64,000 nucleotides of DNA from a virus, in the IMG/VR virus record IMGVR_UViG_3300028920_000061, positions 17,023 through 81,022 of that record. The stretch is one strand, 5' to 3'. Below, piece after piece: positions 50,401 through 60,231 of the stretch (its first letter is position 1; each line of letters opens with the position of its first letter). The position numbers were made by a program, and so were the translations under genes. The notes under the pieces were generated by a model. That model was given only the letters and a program-made list of their open reading frames with translations. It ran no database searches and was not told the origin of the DNA.

Positions 50401-52413
50401 TTAGTTTTGAGCAACTGTACCTTTCAAATCAGTATCGTCGATATTAATCCTGTAACTATGGATGGTTTTGACAGCCTCAACCCGGTTCAATTCCTTCTCT
50501 TCCATGAACTGATTAGCCCTTGTGCTGAACTGTATCGGCTTCCTCATAGATTCTGCAGCAGCCTGCGCTTTGATTACTGACCCTTCAAACAAGTCTGGAT
50601 ACGCAACCTGACATGATTCAAGCTGCAGTCCATCGAGGACATCCTGGCCGTTCTTTGCGGCCAGTCCAACAACTAGCTTCAATGCGTCGAATGCGGCCGG
50701 CCCGACAAGAAACAGATTCATCAGGTCGGGATATTGACTCATGGCGCGTTCAAATTCTTCAATATAAGGACTGGTGGGTGGCGTGTATGATGTCAGGACG
50801 GATACTACATCAGAGTTGTGGCGATAAAGTTCCCGGAATGTTTTCGTGGTTTCTTTCAGCCTGTTATTGGTTGCCACAACCGCATTCTGGTTCGCAAGAA
50901 GACCAGTCGTCGCGATTGTTGATATGAGCCCCGCAACAGACGCAAGCATACGGGGATATGGGGAGGCGGCAGCTTCAGTTGGGTTTACTGCCCATACATT
51001 TGTCGTGCCATCCCAGTCAGGTATCTGCTCAAGGCGACCAATGAACAAGTCCAGCTTTTTACTTGCTTGATTCAGCTCTTCATCGGCATTGATAAGGTCT
51101 ATCAGGCTTTGTGTTATAGTCGCCGCAAGAGAAGCGTCTGCTGATATGAGCAGTCCGTTCCCGGCGCCGAGCTTGGTTGACATATATGTTGAACTGACAA
51201 AATCAGTGGAAGAGCTGTATTTCAATAACGCTTCTTCAAACATGTCCCGAACACGTTCCATGGAGGCTAAAGAAAAGCGCAACGGTGCGAGTACAGCAGA
51301 ACCAGCTCCATTACCGGCTTTTCCAATAAGTTCAATTATTTTCTCAATAAGTACGTTAATAAGCTCTTGTGATGAATGCAAGGAATAGCAATAACCCTGA
51401 CACTTTTTGTACTGTATGAATGCGTTGGTAAGGTTCGATTGAAAATCGTACAGCGCCGCCCCAACGTGTTGCCAATCAAGAGTAAATTGGTCTGATTTGC
51501 TGTTGATAATTCCAGAATATGTAGATGAGTTCGTAACTGCCTGTGCCTTGGCTCTTGTGCGTATAGTGGCTATGTCCCTTTTCTTTTTTGAATCAAGGGC
51601 TTTCAGTTTGGTCGAATACAGGGACGTATCTATTTCCTGCATGGACCCGCTAAGATATTCTTCTGTCAATTTCTTCTTATCTATTTTATATTGAGCATTA
51701 ACCCTGGATATCTGTTCTCGAGATTCTTTTTCAGCAGTAAGTTCGATATTCTCGTTAAGTTTTGCCTGATTTAAAAATACTGGGTCGGAATTTGTTATTT
51801 GTATTGCTGATGCCAGGTTGTCACGAAGATTGCGATATTTGTTTTCATCGAATTGGGCAGTCAAAAAACTATTTTCATCCACTTCCAGCTTCCGTATTAA
51901 AGCCTCACAACTTTCAATTGCAGACACTATATACGGTAATGAGTCATACATCTTAGCCGCATACCTGCCTCCGCCAATGTCATATGCCCATTTCGTTATC
52001 AATGTGAGGGCGGTGTTGAGATTTACTTTAGCCTGTTCAAGATAATACCTCTCACGTTCAGCGGCTTTGATGGCACGATTGAGTGGAAGTTTTATCAAAG
52101 CAAACATAGCCTCAGGGCCGGACATCAATATAGTAAGCAACGGCGCTAGAACCATTTCGATAGCTGCTGATGCCGCGGCTGATGTCTGGGCCACAACCTG
52201 TTGAGCTATTGATGTTGCCATAGTTGATGCCATTGAGATGACTTCAGATGCAATCAAGTCACCAACAGCACCTATCCCATACAGGATTTTATTCTTGAGA
52301 GAAAGAACGCGAAGAACAGCACGACGTATATCGGCAATAGTCTCGAGAAGCTGCGCCCAGACCTTGTAGACTTCAGCATATGCTGAACATATCGTTTTAG
52401 GAGGTGCTGCCAT
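50401..52413 (-). CDS. Large helical tail/baseplate protein, 670 aa
   Basis: Mostly alpha-helical with long coiled coils (about 215-290: EKESREQISRVNAQYKIDKKKLTEEY) and Ala-rich hydrophobic stretches (about 50-110: MASTMATSIAQQVVAQTSAAASAAIEMVLAP). Resembles internal tail or baseplate-hub proteins. No enzymatic motif. Its ATG overlaps the stop of the sigma-like gene (TAATG). Confidence 0.5.
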   Translation of the reverse strand: MAAPPKTICSAYAEVYKVWAQLLETIADIRRAVLRVLSLKNKILYGIGAVGDLIASEVISMASTMATSIAQQVVAQTSAAASAAIEMVLAPLLTILMSGPEAMFALIKLPLNRAIKAAERERYYLEQAKVNLNTALTLITKWAYDIGGGRYAAKMYDSLPYIVSAIESCEALIRKLEVDENSFLTAQFDENKYRNLRDNLASAIQITNSDPVFLNQAKLNENIELTAEKESREQISRVNAQYKIDKKKLTEEYLSGSMQEIDTSLYSTKLKALDSKKKRDIATIRTRAKAQAVTNSSTYSGIINSKSDQFTLDWQHVGAALYDFQSNLTNAFIQYKKCQGYCYSLHSSQELINVLIEKIIELIGKAGNGAGSAVLAPLRFSLASMERVRDMFEEALLKYSSSTDFVSSTYMSTKLGAGNGLLISADASLAATITQSLIDLINADEELNQASKKLDLFIGRLEQIPDWDGTTNVWAVNPTEAAASPYPRMLASVAGLISTIATTGLLANQNAVVATNNRLKETTKTFRELYRHNSDVVSVLTSYTPPTSPYIEEFERAMSQYPDLMNLFLVGPAAFDALKLVVGLAAKNGQDVLDGLQLESCQVAYPDLFEGSVIKAQAAAESMRKPIQFSTRANQFMEEKELNRVEAVKTIHSYRINIDDTDLKGTVAQN

Positions 52414-53105
52414 TATCGGTACATCTTCACTTTCTCTGCCATTGCACGTTTCGCACGATGGATGGCCATTTCATTGGTCCCAAGCTTTTGCGCAATTTGT
52501 TTATTATTTAATTTAGGTTTACCGCCAAGACCAAGTGAATACTCAAGAATTGTTTTATCCCTGCCATGGAGTTCGTGATACAAGTAGTCAACAAGAAGCC
52601 TGTCACGGCTTTCCATCTGCTTGGCATTGCCGAAAAAATCAAACTCAGCTTTTGATGCTGTTACCTCACCACCAAGCTCGGAATTCATTCGTGATACTTC
52701 ATTGCGGCTCCATCCGAGCTCATCAGCCATTTCATCAACATTAGGCTCGTATCCGAATTTATCCTGCAGGTTATCCCGGACAGTCATAAATGTCGAACGC
52801 TTGATATTCCTGTACTCAGGAACGTGGCCGGAAGTAAGGCTTTCCGTGGCAACACGCTGGACTTTCTGCATCTGATTCCAGATATGGGTTGTAGGCTGCG
52901 TTCCCCTGTTCGGGTCATAGCTCTTAAAAGCTTTGATAAGTTGAGTAGTCGCTTTTGTTCTCAACGATGCGGGGGATATTCCGACAGAACGATACTTGTT
53001 CACCACGCTGTTAACAACAGGCTGATATTCAACCACCAGCTCGGTGAATAGCTTGGGGTCTCTGGTCTTCTGCCATTCGAGTATTTTTTCAGTCTTATCC
53101 GCCAC
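52413..53105 (-). CDS. Sigma-70 family RNA polymerase sigma factor, 230 aa
   Basis: GTG start at 53105 (GGAG upstream, overlapping the previous stop); the open frame to 53222 lies inside the neighbour. Region 2-like: FTELVVEYQPVVNSVVNKY..LRTKATTQLIKAFKSYDPNRGTQP..IWNQMQKVQR. Region 3-like: GYEPNVDEMADELGWSRNEVSRM. Region 4 HTH: DYLYHELHGRDKTILEYSLG..LNNKQIAQKLGTNEMAIHRAKRAM. It would redirect host RNA polymerase to phage promoters, such as the TGGTATAAT-type ones. Unusual place: inside the baseplate gene cluster, between a hub protein and a coiled-coil protein. Confidence 0.75.
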   Translation of the reverse strand: MADKTEKILEWQKTRDPKLFTELVVEYQPVVNSVVNKYRSVGISPASLRTKATTQLIKAFKSYDPNRGTQPTTHIWNQMQKVQRVATESLTSGHVPEYRNIKRSTFMTVRDNLQDKFGYEPNVDEMADELGWSRNEVSRMNSELGGEVTASKAEFDFFGNAKQMESRDRLLVDYLYHELHGRDKTILEYSLGLGGKPKLNNKQIAQKLGTNEMAIHRAKRAMAEKVKMYR

Positions 53106-55743
53106 TGAACACGACTCCTGAAGCTGTTTTGAGAACAGCCAGCTTGTATGCCTCAACCGCTTCCCGGCGTTCTCGTATGAATGCGGTAATTGGTGAATGT
53201 TCCCTGATACTGCTGAATCCACCGGATTCTATTTCAAGATCCTCTTGCGCCTCCGTTACCCCAAAATACTGACTTTTGATGACATTGTCGAGAAAATCAT
53301 TTTCTCGATTCACATACTCTGGAGGCGATGTTCCCGGAATGAGTGATGAAAGCCCGAGAATTCCATGATAGAAAGCATCTGCGGAACAGATGTTGCGATC
53401 TATGTAATTCATGCATGCCGAGTAATCAGAGAGAAGGTCGGGGCGATTGCGTTTCAGTTCCTGGAAAGCTTCGTGCATTGAATTGTAAGCAAACCATTTC
53501 CTGCCGACGTGACCAAGCATGAAGTGGTGGGAACGATGCTGGAACACCTGTTCGTAGAACCGGAAAATGCGATTCGGTTCATATGACCGGTCAACATAAA
53601 TGTTTTCATCTTTACCTTCACTCAAATCTTTTGCGCTTGTCGAAAGGAAATCTTTCACAAACAGGGCATCATCCGGTATTTTAACTTTCTCATTCAAATC
53701 GAACTTCTCTCCATCATCATCCTCTTCGACAATGGATACACCAGTTGGTACAAAGAATGGGTCTTTAGGAGTTTGCTGATCTTTCTTGAATTCAAGCTTT
53801 TCTATGTCAACTTCAGCATCATTAATGTCTGTCACAGGCATATACAAAGGCATACCATTAGCATCAAGGTCTGTCGGCTCATCTTCAAATCTCACATTAT
53901 TCATAATGACTGTTGTAGAAGCGTCGGCGCCCTGTCCGGTAATGTAGATATTATGACTAACTTGCTGCACCATGCCAATCATTGTTTTTGAAACATTCGT
54001 ATTCATCTCTTCTTCAGCACTGATGACAGCGCCAGGGAATCCTGCCATTACATAAGGATTGAACACCATATCAACAGTCAACACACGCCCCTGGTACTTC
54101 AAATTGACATATTTAATCATTGCATGGCGCTTATACGCGGTAGCCACATCATCACCAAATTTTGTCTTTGTTTGATAAGAGGCCTGTAATGCAGCATATT
54201 GCTTCTTCGCAACTTCAAGCTCTTTCTTTTTTTCCTGCATAACAGGGTTGTTTGGATCATTATTGAATTGTGCATCAAGACCAGATCCTGGATCAAGCTC
54301 TTTGGTAAGCCTGTCAATATCAGCCTGTGCGTCTGTAACCTTCTGTTGTTTTTCCTTACTGAGAGGAAACATGGACGTTGCTTTTGCGGCATCAGAAGCT
54401 GCAAGATTGTACTCAACCGTCCCATGATATACACTTACACCTTTGTATCTCTCTTCAAGAGTAAGGGGTAAACCTTTCGTTTTCTTTGGTTTATCCTTTG
54501 ATGCTCCAAATAAATCGTTCGGAACTTGAAACTTTAAATTCCCCCAATCAACCCCAGCTTTTGCAACAAGAGAATGAATAACACTGAAATATCCTCGAGT
54601 AATATCACTGTCATCATCACGCCGCCAGTTGAGACGGTCATACATTGGAGGAAAAAATAAGTTGCAATTTGGTGGTGCTGTAAACTCGAGTGGTGGGAGA
54701 AGCATTGTTTCATTCAATGTGTATAGGGCCCCGTATTCAGCCTTGTTCGCTACAAGAAACTTTCGTACACCTTCATCCATAATGAATTCAAGACCGGGAT
54801 TGTTTGCTTCCTGTAACGATATGAGAGTTGGTGTATTGCATGAATATACCCTACATGAAAACATACCGGCGGCATTCATCATGGCTGCTTCCAGACTTGT
54901 GAATCTGGAATTACCCATAATAGCGGTCCCCACCTCTATTCCAAAATTGTTTTTCTTCCAGAAATTGAATCCGGCATAGTTACGAGGAACGAGGAACCGC
55001 TTGTCAGCACGAACCCTCTTATTGAGGAATGAGTTTACTCGTGTTCCTCCCACGGCCTCCATCCAGATGCCTCGAATGAACGCATCGAGGAATAGTCCAC
55101 CGTTTGCTTTTTTAGTTCCGTTTGCACCTTCCACTTCAGTTGTAGTAAAATTCATTGCAGAGAATTTTTTTGTCTTATTGATCTTTGCCCCACCAAAGGC
55201 TGTCCCGGCTATCTTCTCCATGGCAAAAGCAAGATCGGTGAGCCCCTCAGTATTGTAAATTCTTGTTGTCACTCCTTGGTCAACAACAGTATCTTCACCA
55301 ACTTCTTTTGAGGTAACCAACTTTTTTCTTGCAATTGTCTGTTTGATGCCATGTACACTGTACTGGACCATCGTATCGCCAGGAAGCTCATTTGATGGCA
55401 AATATGCCATTGCGGCCGGCGACTTCCTGATATCCATCCTGAAATCGCGACAAGTAATCCCGATAGCCCTTCCGCCCTGCGAGTCTTCCCCTGTCACATA
55501 ACCGCTAAAAAAACCATCGGCAAGCATACGCCATGCCTTCGCGGCGGTATGCCATTCACGAAACCATATCTGTACAGCTGTTTTAGGTTTGAGGTCGAGG
55601 AGTTCTTTATTGACGTGGACGTTGATATTGAACTCGACGCCGTTTGGAGTGCATACAACGTTAGCGCTCTTGAAAGGTAATTCTATCCCTTCAAGATGCA
55701 TCTTGAATTCGTAATTGTATGCTCTGCCGGCTACCTTGTTCAT
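53095..55743 (-). CDS. Baseplate hub-like virion protein, 882 aa
   Basis: N-terminal pattern IELPFKSANVVCTPNGVEFNINVHV, LKPKTAVQIWFREW, DGFFSGYVTGED, RAIGITCRDFRMDIRKSP is typical of large myovirus baseplate hub/tail-tube-binding proteins (gp27/gpD-like fold with OB-like strands). The central part includes a coiled coil (about 430-490). C-terminus is helical with an FRFYEQVFQHRSHHF segment. Starts with ATGA coupling to the upstream gene and ends overlapping the sigma-factor start. Confidence 0.6.
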   Translation of the reverse strand: MNKVAGRAYNYEFKMHLEGIELPFKSANVVCTPNGVEFNINVHVNKELLDLKPKTAVQIWFREWHTAAKAWRMLADGFFSGYVTGEDSQGGRAIGITCRDFRMDIRKSPAAMAYLPSNELPGDTMVQYSVHGIKQTIARKKLVTSKEVGEDTVVDQGVTTRIYNTEGLTDLAFAMEKIAGTAFGGAKINKTKKFSAMNFTTTEVEGANGTKKANGGLFLDAFIRGIWMEAVGGTRVNSFLNKRVRADKRFLVPRNYAGFNFWKKNNFGIEVGTAIMGNSRFTSLEAAMMNAAGMFSCRVYSCNTPTLISLQEANNPGLEFIMDEGVRKFLVANKAEYGALYTLNETMLLPPLEFTAPPNCNLFFPPMYDRLNWRRDDDSDITRGYFSVIHSLVAKAGVDWGNLKFQVPNDLFGASKDKPKKTKGLPLTLEERYKGVSVYHGTVEYNLAASDAAKATSMFPLSKEKQQKVTDAQADIDRLTKELDPGSGLDAQFNNDPNNPVMQEKKKELEVAKKQYAALQASYQTKTKFGDDVATAYKRHAMIKYVNLKYQGRVLTVDMVFNPYVMAGFPGAVISAEEEMNTNVSKTMIGMVQQVSHNIYITGQGADASTTVIMNNVRFEDEPTDLDANGMPLYMPVTDINDAEVDIEKLEFKKDQQTPKDPFFVPTGVSIVEEDDDGEKFDLNEKVKIPDDALFVKDFLSTSAKDLSEGKDENIYVDRSYEPNRIFRFYEQVFQHRSHHFMLGHVGRKWFAYNSMHEAFQELKRNRPDLLSDYSACMNYIDRNICSADAFYHGILGLSSLIPGTSPPEYVNRENDFLDNVIKSQYFGVTEAQEDLEIESGGFSSIREHSPITAFIRERREAVEAYKLAVLKTASGVVFSGG

Positions 55744-56600
55744 GCGCCTCTGATTTGCTGATCTTGAACAGCCCTGGTATTCATTGCGATGGATTGGTTC
55801 TGGTTTGCCTCAGAAGTTTGTTCAGCTTTCTGAATCTCCGCAGCTGACAACAATGAGGGGTATTGGTCCACAACACGATGAGCATTGTTCATCTGATTGT
55901 ACCCAGAGGCCTCGACAACCTTAGTTCCGAGAACTACAGCATTGTCCCTCAAATATCCTTCATGAGTGATAATAACAGTAAATGAGAATGTCTTTGAGTG
56001 GGGAGTATCTCCACTCAAAACAGTTTTTATGTTCATGAGATACCCGCCAACAATTTTGTTGTCGTAAACTATTTTCATCTTGTAACCATTTTCGACACAC
56101 TGCTTGCCGGCAAGATATCGGTCATACATCTCCATAAACTCTTGATAGTACGGGTATTCCCATGTATCAAGAAAGATGCCCCTGAATGTGTAGACACTCG
56201 GACTGTCGCCGAAGAAGAACAAGTTCCAGCTATCACCGAAGTTCTGATGCAATTTGACAATGGGATCCTTTGACTCCATCACTTCGAGCAGTGAAAAGTT
56301 ATTGAATATTCCATAGTACAGACCGCGGCTGTTGTTATTCAAAACAGGGACTTGCCCTGGAACCGCTATAGCCCTGCTTGTTGTATTGTTAAGCTTCGGC
56401 TGGATAGCCTTGACAGGCGTGAGGCTGTTATCATCCAGATAATTTACAAGAGACCTGTTGAGAGCCGTTGTAATGGCCGGAGCTGAAGTATACAGAACAA
56501 TCGTAGCTACCGAATTGTCACGTTCCCGGAATCCAACCGTATACGGCCTGACGTTGTTATCTTGTCGATTTTGAATAAGGAATGGATTTGACAAACTCAT
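55740..56600 (-). CDS. Tail/baseplate structural protein, 286 aa
   Basis: Start taken at ATG 56600 with AGGTGGG upstream; a GTG three codons earlier is possible. Beta-rich (SVATIVLYTSAPAITT, KMKIVYDNKIVGGYLMNIKTV, KTFSFTVIITHEG), with the look of LysM-less hub or tail-tube-adaptor proteins. C-terminal region Gln/Asn-rich. Function inferred from position between tape measure and hub. Confidence 0.55.
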   Translation of the reverse strand: MSLSNPFLIQNRQDNNVRPYTVGFRERDNSVATIVLYTSAPAITTALNRSLVNYLDDNSLTPVKAIQPKLNNTTSRAIAVPGQVPVLNNNSRGLYYGIFNNFSLLEVMESKDPIVKLHQNFGDSWNLFFFGDSPSVYTFRGIFLDTWEYPYYQEFMEMYDRYLAGKQCVENGYKMKIVYDNKIVGGYLMNIKTVLSGDTPHSKTFSFTVIITHEGYLRDNAVVLGTKVVEASGYNQMNNAHRVVDQYPSLLSAAEIQKAEQTSEANQNQSIAMNTRAVQDQQIRGA

Positions 56601-59600
56601 AATACCCACCTGTTGTTCCAGTAATTGAGAATCGGCGATGAGACGGAGGCGGTGTTGCCGGACTTGCCCTGGCCCATCATTTGAAGCATCATTTCTGTAC
56701 CAAGCTCTGCACGCTTTGCCGCAACAGCTTCGCGATCATCTCTTAATCGCTGAAGCTCTTGTTGTTTTTCTTCATTATTTGCAAATTTAACCTCTTTACC
56801 AAATTCATCAACACCAGTTGTAATAGCCTTTCTTCTCTTCTCCAGGGTTTCAAGCTCAGCAGCAAGAGACGCATGTACAGTACCTATGGTTGGTTTTTGC
56901 TCCTTAGCCGCACCTATAGTATATGAGAGAAATTTTTGCTGCTTTTGAGCAAGGGTTGTCTTTTGCCCAGGGGTAAGAACCTGCTCTCGCATTATGTCCG
57001 ATTCTTGATCAAAAAATTTAGCGTACTTATCTATAAACCCACCCATCTTTTCAGCTTTTTCTAACGCACCAAGGTATTCTTGAGGTGTGAACACCTCTGA
57101 CAGTGCTATACCACGAGCTTTTGCTATCCTCTTTGCGATATCAGAAGCTATGTAACCACGATTGGCAAGATCGAGGGCAGACGCTTTATCAGATGCCGCT
57201 ATGACATCTTGAAAATCTTTATCCTGATAATACTTTCTGTAAGCTTTAGATTCTTCAGGTGACGGGTCTTCACCACTATCCAATTTTGCTTTTGCTGATT
57301 TGTAAAGAGCGAGATTTTTTCTAAGTTCTGCACCTTCTTTTCTATTTATTCGATTTTTATACATTTTAGTCCAAAATTCATCTCTACCACCAGCGGACCC
57401 CCAACGATATATGTTTGAAAGCATGCCCAATCTATCTGAATATGGCCCTGGAGTCAAATATCTCTCTATAGCCTTCTGCCTCATACCTTCAACATCAAAC
57501 CGCAGAGGCTCCATTGTTTGTACTCCTGCGAGCCCCTGAGAACGTATTCTCTTCTCTGCAAGAGCTACAGCTCTTGACCTATCGAAAATTGATAAGCCTT
57601 CAGGAAGCGCTTGTCCAGAAATCATTCCTTCATATTCAGTGACGGCTTCGGTAAGGGTCGTTTTACTATCCCTTGTCCTCAAATAGCGGTTTGCATTAAT
57701 TAATTCGGTCTGAAATACAGGACTATTCAGAACATCTTTTCGTATGTTCTTCTCAAACTGCATAGCTTGATTTTGATCCTGCTTAACCCTTCCAGATATC
57801 GCGTCTATTGCCGATACTACACCGGCACGGGTATGAAGCTTTGACAGGTCTTCCGTTTGTAAAGCCTGTTGCAAACCAACATATTTCTTCAAATCTCCAG
57901 CAATATCAGTAGACTGAGCAAGAGAGTGGAGGCGTGATAATGTAAATTGTATAACCCGCGGGTCCTGGTTCATTATCCTATTTAAGTTCAACCCAGTATC
58001 AATACGCCCGACGGGATTAATAGTTGAAAAATCCCTAAACCCATTGGTTATTAAGCTGAGTTGTCTGAGACTTTCAGTAGGATTTGTCAGCGGATTTGCA
58101 CCAGTCAAAGACATCGCTAATTGTTCGGTGTTACCATAATTTATCGGCCTCCTCCATATTCCACGCCTGTCACCACCAAGGGCGCGATACCCAAGATTAA
58201 CAAGACCCCTGGGGGCGCCGGCCACATAACTCCACCAGTCACTCACGCCGGCACCAGCGGCCGTTATTGCTTCCATAGTGAAGTCGGTAGCACCATAGAC
58301 TCCACGTCGAACACCTCTTCCAGCCGCTCCCAATGCACGAATTATTGGACCGCTCTGCCACGGGGGTTCCATCATATCTGCAGAGGAAAATCTCTGTGCT
58401 GATGCAACCGCTTCAAGGTTCATTAATCCACTTGGGCCAATAAGAGACTCGTAGGCAAGCCTTCTCGAAACTGGATCATTGGTGAACATTTTTGCCCATA
58501 CAGCAGCTTGGTTTAACCCACCTCCACCACGACCCCTGCGCCACTCATTGAATGCTACTTTAGCGGCTCTAGCACGGTCCTGGTCAGACATTTGATTCAG
58601 TAAGTCTTCTTTGAACATATCAAACCGGACACGGTTAGCCCCCATAGCATACCCAGCCTGATTAGCACCACTAACTATTTGATATCCACTAACATTACCA
58701 CTGAGCAAATTTCGAAGGCGCCCCTGATTAACTGTCAAGTCTGGGTTTGCAGCATAAGCAGCCATTCTTGTTCCGATACCTGACTGAAGAACATTCATCT
58801 GGAATGAGGCTATTCCGGCCCCAGCCTGCCCAACACCACCAGCCCTTTCAACAGCCCTGGCACCTGCTGATGATGCATTTGCTATTGCAGCCGCGTTCAC
58901 TGCCCCCATTTGAAACATCGAAGCACCTGTAGCCGCCGTCCATGGTGTCCCCTGAACAGCCTGTGCTCCTGCGGCTCCTATTTGAAGCATGTTCTGCATA
59001 CCAATGCCAGTTGCAGTTCCTCCAGCTTTAGCCATGCGTATTGCTGACCTTACTTGAGGAAGTGTCTTAAACCCAATCTGATTCACTTCCTTGATGATGG
59101 ACATTCCACCTTCGATAGTTGTCTGAAGGGCTTTGACTATTTCCTCTGTTGAGTCAATCAGGTCTTTGAGATTTCTGGTATATCGCGATACGCTTCCAGA
59201 TTGGTTAAGCATTCCTTCAGAAAGACCAATCTTATGAATACGCATCATCTGTTCTTTAGAAAAGAATTTACCCTTATCATCAAGCATCATGCCGGCCGCC
59301 ATAGCTCCTCCAGCTGTTGCCTGGTTATAGGTCAATCCACTCATCCCAAGCCTGTCACGATTCTGCTGCAAATCCATCGCAATGGAATGCATGTATTTCT
59401 GTCGTGTCAAATTCTGATCAACGCGACCTGCTATCATATTCGTTATCGGAGCTGTTAAAGCCATAGCCGGCAGGAACACACTTGACCCTGCGAAGCCGGC
59501 TGCGGCCAGGGGGGCCGCCACAGCCGACCAGGCTGCAGAGCTCAATGCCCCGGTAGTTATAGCCCCGGCATACGCTGTCCGGTTGAGTGACGCCTGCCTG

Positions 59601-59845
59601 TTGTAATACGATGGATCCAGGCCACCCTGAACGCCATATGAGTATCTAGGGTCCGTCAGGACCTGACGTTGCATTTGTTGAGGAAGGTTATACTGGGTTG
59701 GCTGTTGTTGCTGGTATTGCGCCACCATCTGGTAACGCATCATTGCCTGATAATCAATTTGATTATTGAACGGCGCAAAAGGGCCCATCGGTTGTCCGGC
59801 AAAATTTGCCGGGCCCTGTCCATATGGAGGAGGAGTAGGTGGCAT
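56597..59845 (-). CDS. Probable tail tape measure protein, 1082 aa
   Basis: Long helical protein between tail-assembly and hub genes. The N-terminus is Pro/Gln-rich (PPTPPPYGQG.., YQQQQPTQ), followed by hydrophobic Ala/Gly-rich segments (AITTGALSSAAWSAVAAPLAAAGFAGS; ATGIGMQNMLQIGAAGAQAVQG), then charged helices to the end (AEKRIRSQG.., AIERYLTPG, KEQKPTIG..). This matches tape measure proteins, which set tail length and carry membrane-active stretches. No lytic transglycosylase or peptidase motif seen. No clear Shine-Dalgarno site, which is odd for a major gene. Confidence 0.65.
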   Translation of the reverse strand: MPPTPPPYGQGPANFAGQPMGPFAPFNNQIDYQAMMRYQMVAQYQQQQPTQYNLPQQMQRQVLTDPRYSYGVQGGLDPSYYNRQASLNRTAYAGAITTGALSSAAWSAVAAPLAAAGFAGSSVFLPAMALTAPITNMIAGRVDQNLTRQKYMHSIAMDLQQNRDRLGMSGLTYNQATAGGAMAAGMMLDDKGKFFSKEQMMRIHKIGLSEGMLNQSGSVSRYTRNLKDLIDSTEEIVKALQTTIEGGMSIIKEVNQIGFKTLPQVRSAIRMAKAGGTATGIGMQNMLQIGAAGAQAVQGTPWTAATGASMFQMGAVNAAAIANASSAGARAVERAGGVGQAGAGIASFQMNVLQSGIGTRMAAYAANPDLTVNQGRLRNLLSGNVSGYQIVSGANQAGYAMGANRVRFDMFKEDLLNQMSDQDRARAAKVAFNEWRRGRGGGGLNQAAVWAKMFTNDPVSRRLAYESLIGPSGLMNLEAVASAQRFSSADMMEPPWQSGPIIRALGAAGRGVRRGVYGATDFTMEAITAAGAGVSDWWSYVAGAPRGLVNLGYRALGGDRRGIWRRPINYGNTEQLAMSLTGANPLTNPTESLRQLSLITNGFRDFSTINPVGRIDTGLNLNRIMNQDPRVIQFTLSRLHSLAQSTDIAGDLKKYVGLQQALQTEDLSKLHTRAGVVSAIDAISGRVKQDQNQAMQFEKNIRKDVLNSPVFQTELINANRYLRTRDSKTTLTEAVTEYEGMISGQALPEGLSIFDRSRAVALAEKRIRSQGLAGVQTMEPLRFDVEGMRQKAIERYLTPGPYSDRLGMLSNIYRWGSAGGRDEFWTKMYKNRINRKEGAELRKNLALYKSAKAKLDSGEDPSPEESKAYRKYYQDKDFQDVIAASDKASALDLANRGYIASDIAKRIAKARGIALSEVFTPQEYLGALEKAEKMGGFIDKYAKFFDQESDIMREQVLTPGQKTTLAQKQQKFLSYTIGAAKEQKPTIGTVHASLAAELETLEKRRKAITTGVDEFGKEVKFANNEEKQQELQRLRDDREAVAAKRAELGTEMMLQMMGQGKSGNTASVSSPILNYWNNRWVL

Positions 59846-59871
59846 GTCAATAATATATATGGTTGAATGTG

Positions 59872-59901
59872 AAAAAGGTGAAACCTCAAAGGCTTCACCT
59901 T
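59872..59901 (-). terminator. Minus-strand hairpin between Tad2-like and tape measure genes
   Basis: AAGGTGAAGCC / GGTTTCACCTT stem with a TTTGA loop and a short T-run on the minus strand. Likely an attenuator that lowers tape-measure expression relative to the chaperone genes. Confidence 0.65.
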
Positions 59902-59951
59902 ATCATTATACATTAAACGCGGCAGAAAGAATAGTAGCTACTGCAAAAAAA

Positions 59952-60218
59952 TTATGCTTCGTCTTGAGTTGCAACTTCCCAATCGGTTGCGAGCATATCT
60001 GTCTGTGAAGCAAGCCATGGAATGCGGCATTTTGGAGCATTGGGATTTTCAGTCTGAAGTCCGGTCGTGTCGATAAAAATATACGGGCCGGTCATTTTCG
60101 AATTTTCATCAGGCAATTGGAGCTCAATGAAAATGCCTTTCCCATTCCATCCTTTTCGACGAAGCTTGTTTCCATTTTTGAGTTCTGACAGTGCGTAGCC
60201 AAAATCTGATTCTCCCAT
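59952..60218 (-). CDS. DUF2829 / Tad2-like protein (candidate anti-Thoeris), 88 aa
   Basis: AAGGATG before ATG 60218. The pattern DFGYALSELKNGNKLRRKGWNGKGIFIELQ..., then RIPWLASQTDMLATDWEV, is the diagnostic order of the DUF2829 family: FG.AL..LK.GK...R.GWNGK and PW.ASQ.DMLA.DW. Tad2 proteins of this family sequester the cyclic ADP-ribose signal of the Thoeris defence system. Length is typical of one domain. Its place inside the tail module, between chaperone and tape measure, is unusual. Family assignment from memory of the signature. Confidence 0.8.
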   Translation of the reverse strand: MGESDFGYALSELKNGNKLRRKGWNGKGIFIELQLPDENSKMTGPYIFIDTTGLQTENPNAPKCRIPWLASQTDMLATDWEVATQDEA

Positions 60219-60231
60219 AATACATCCTTTG

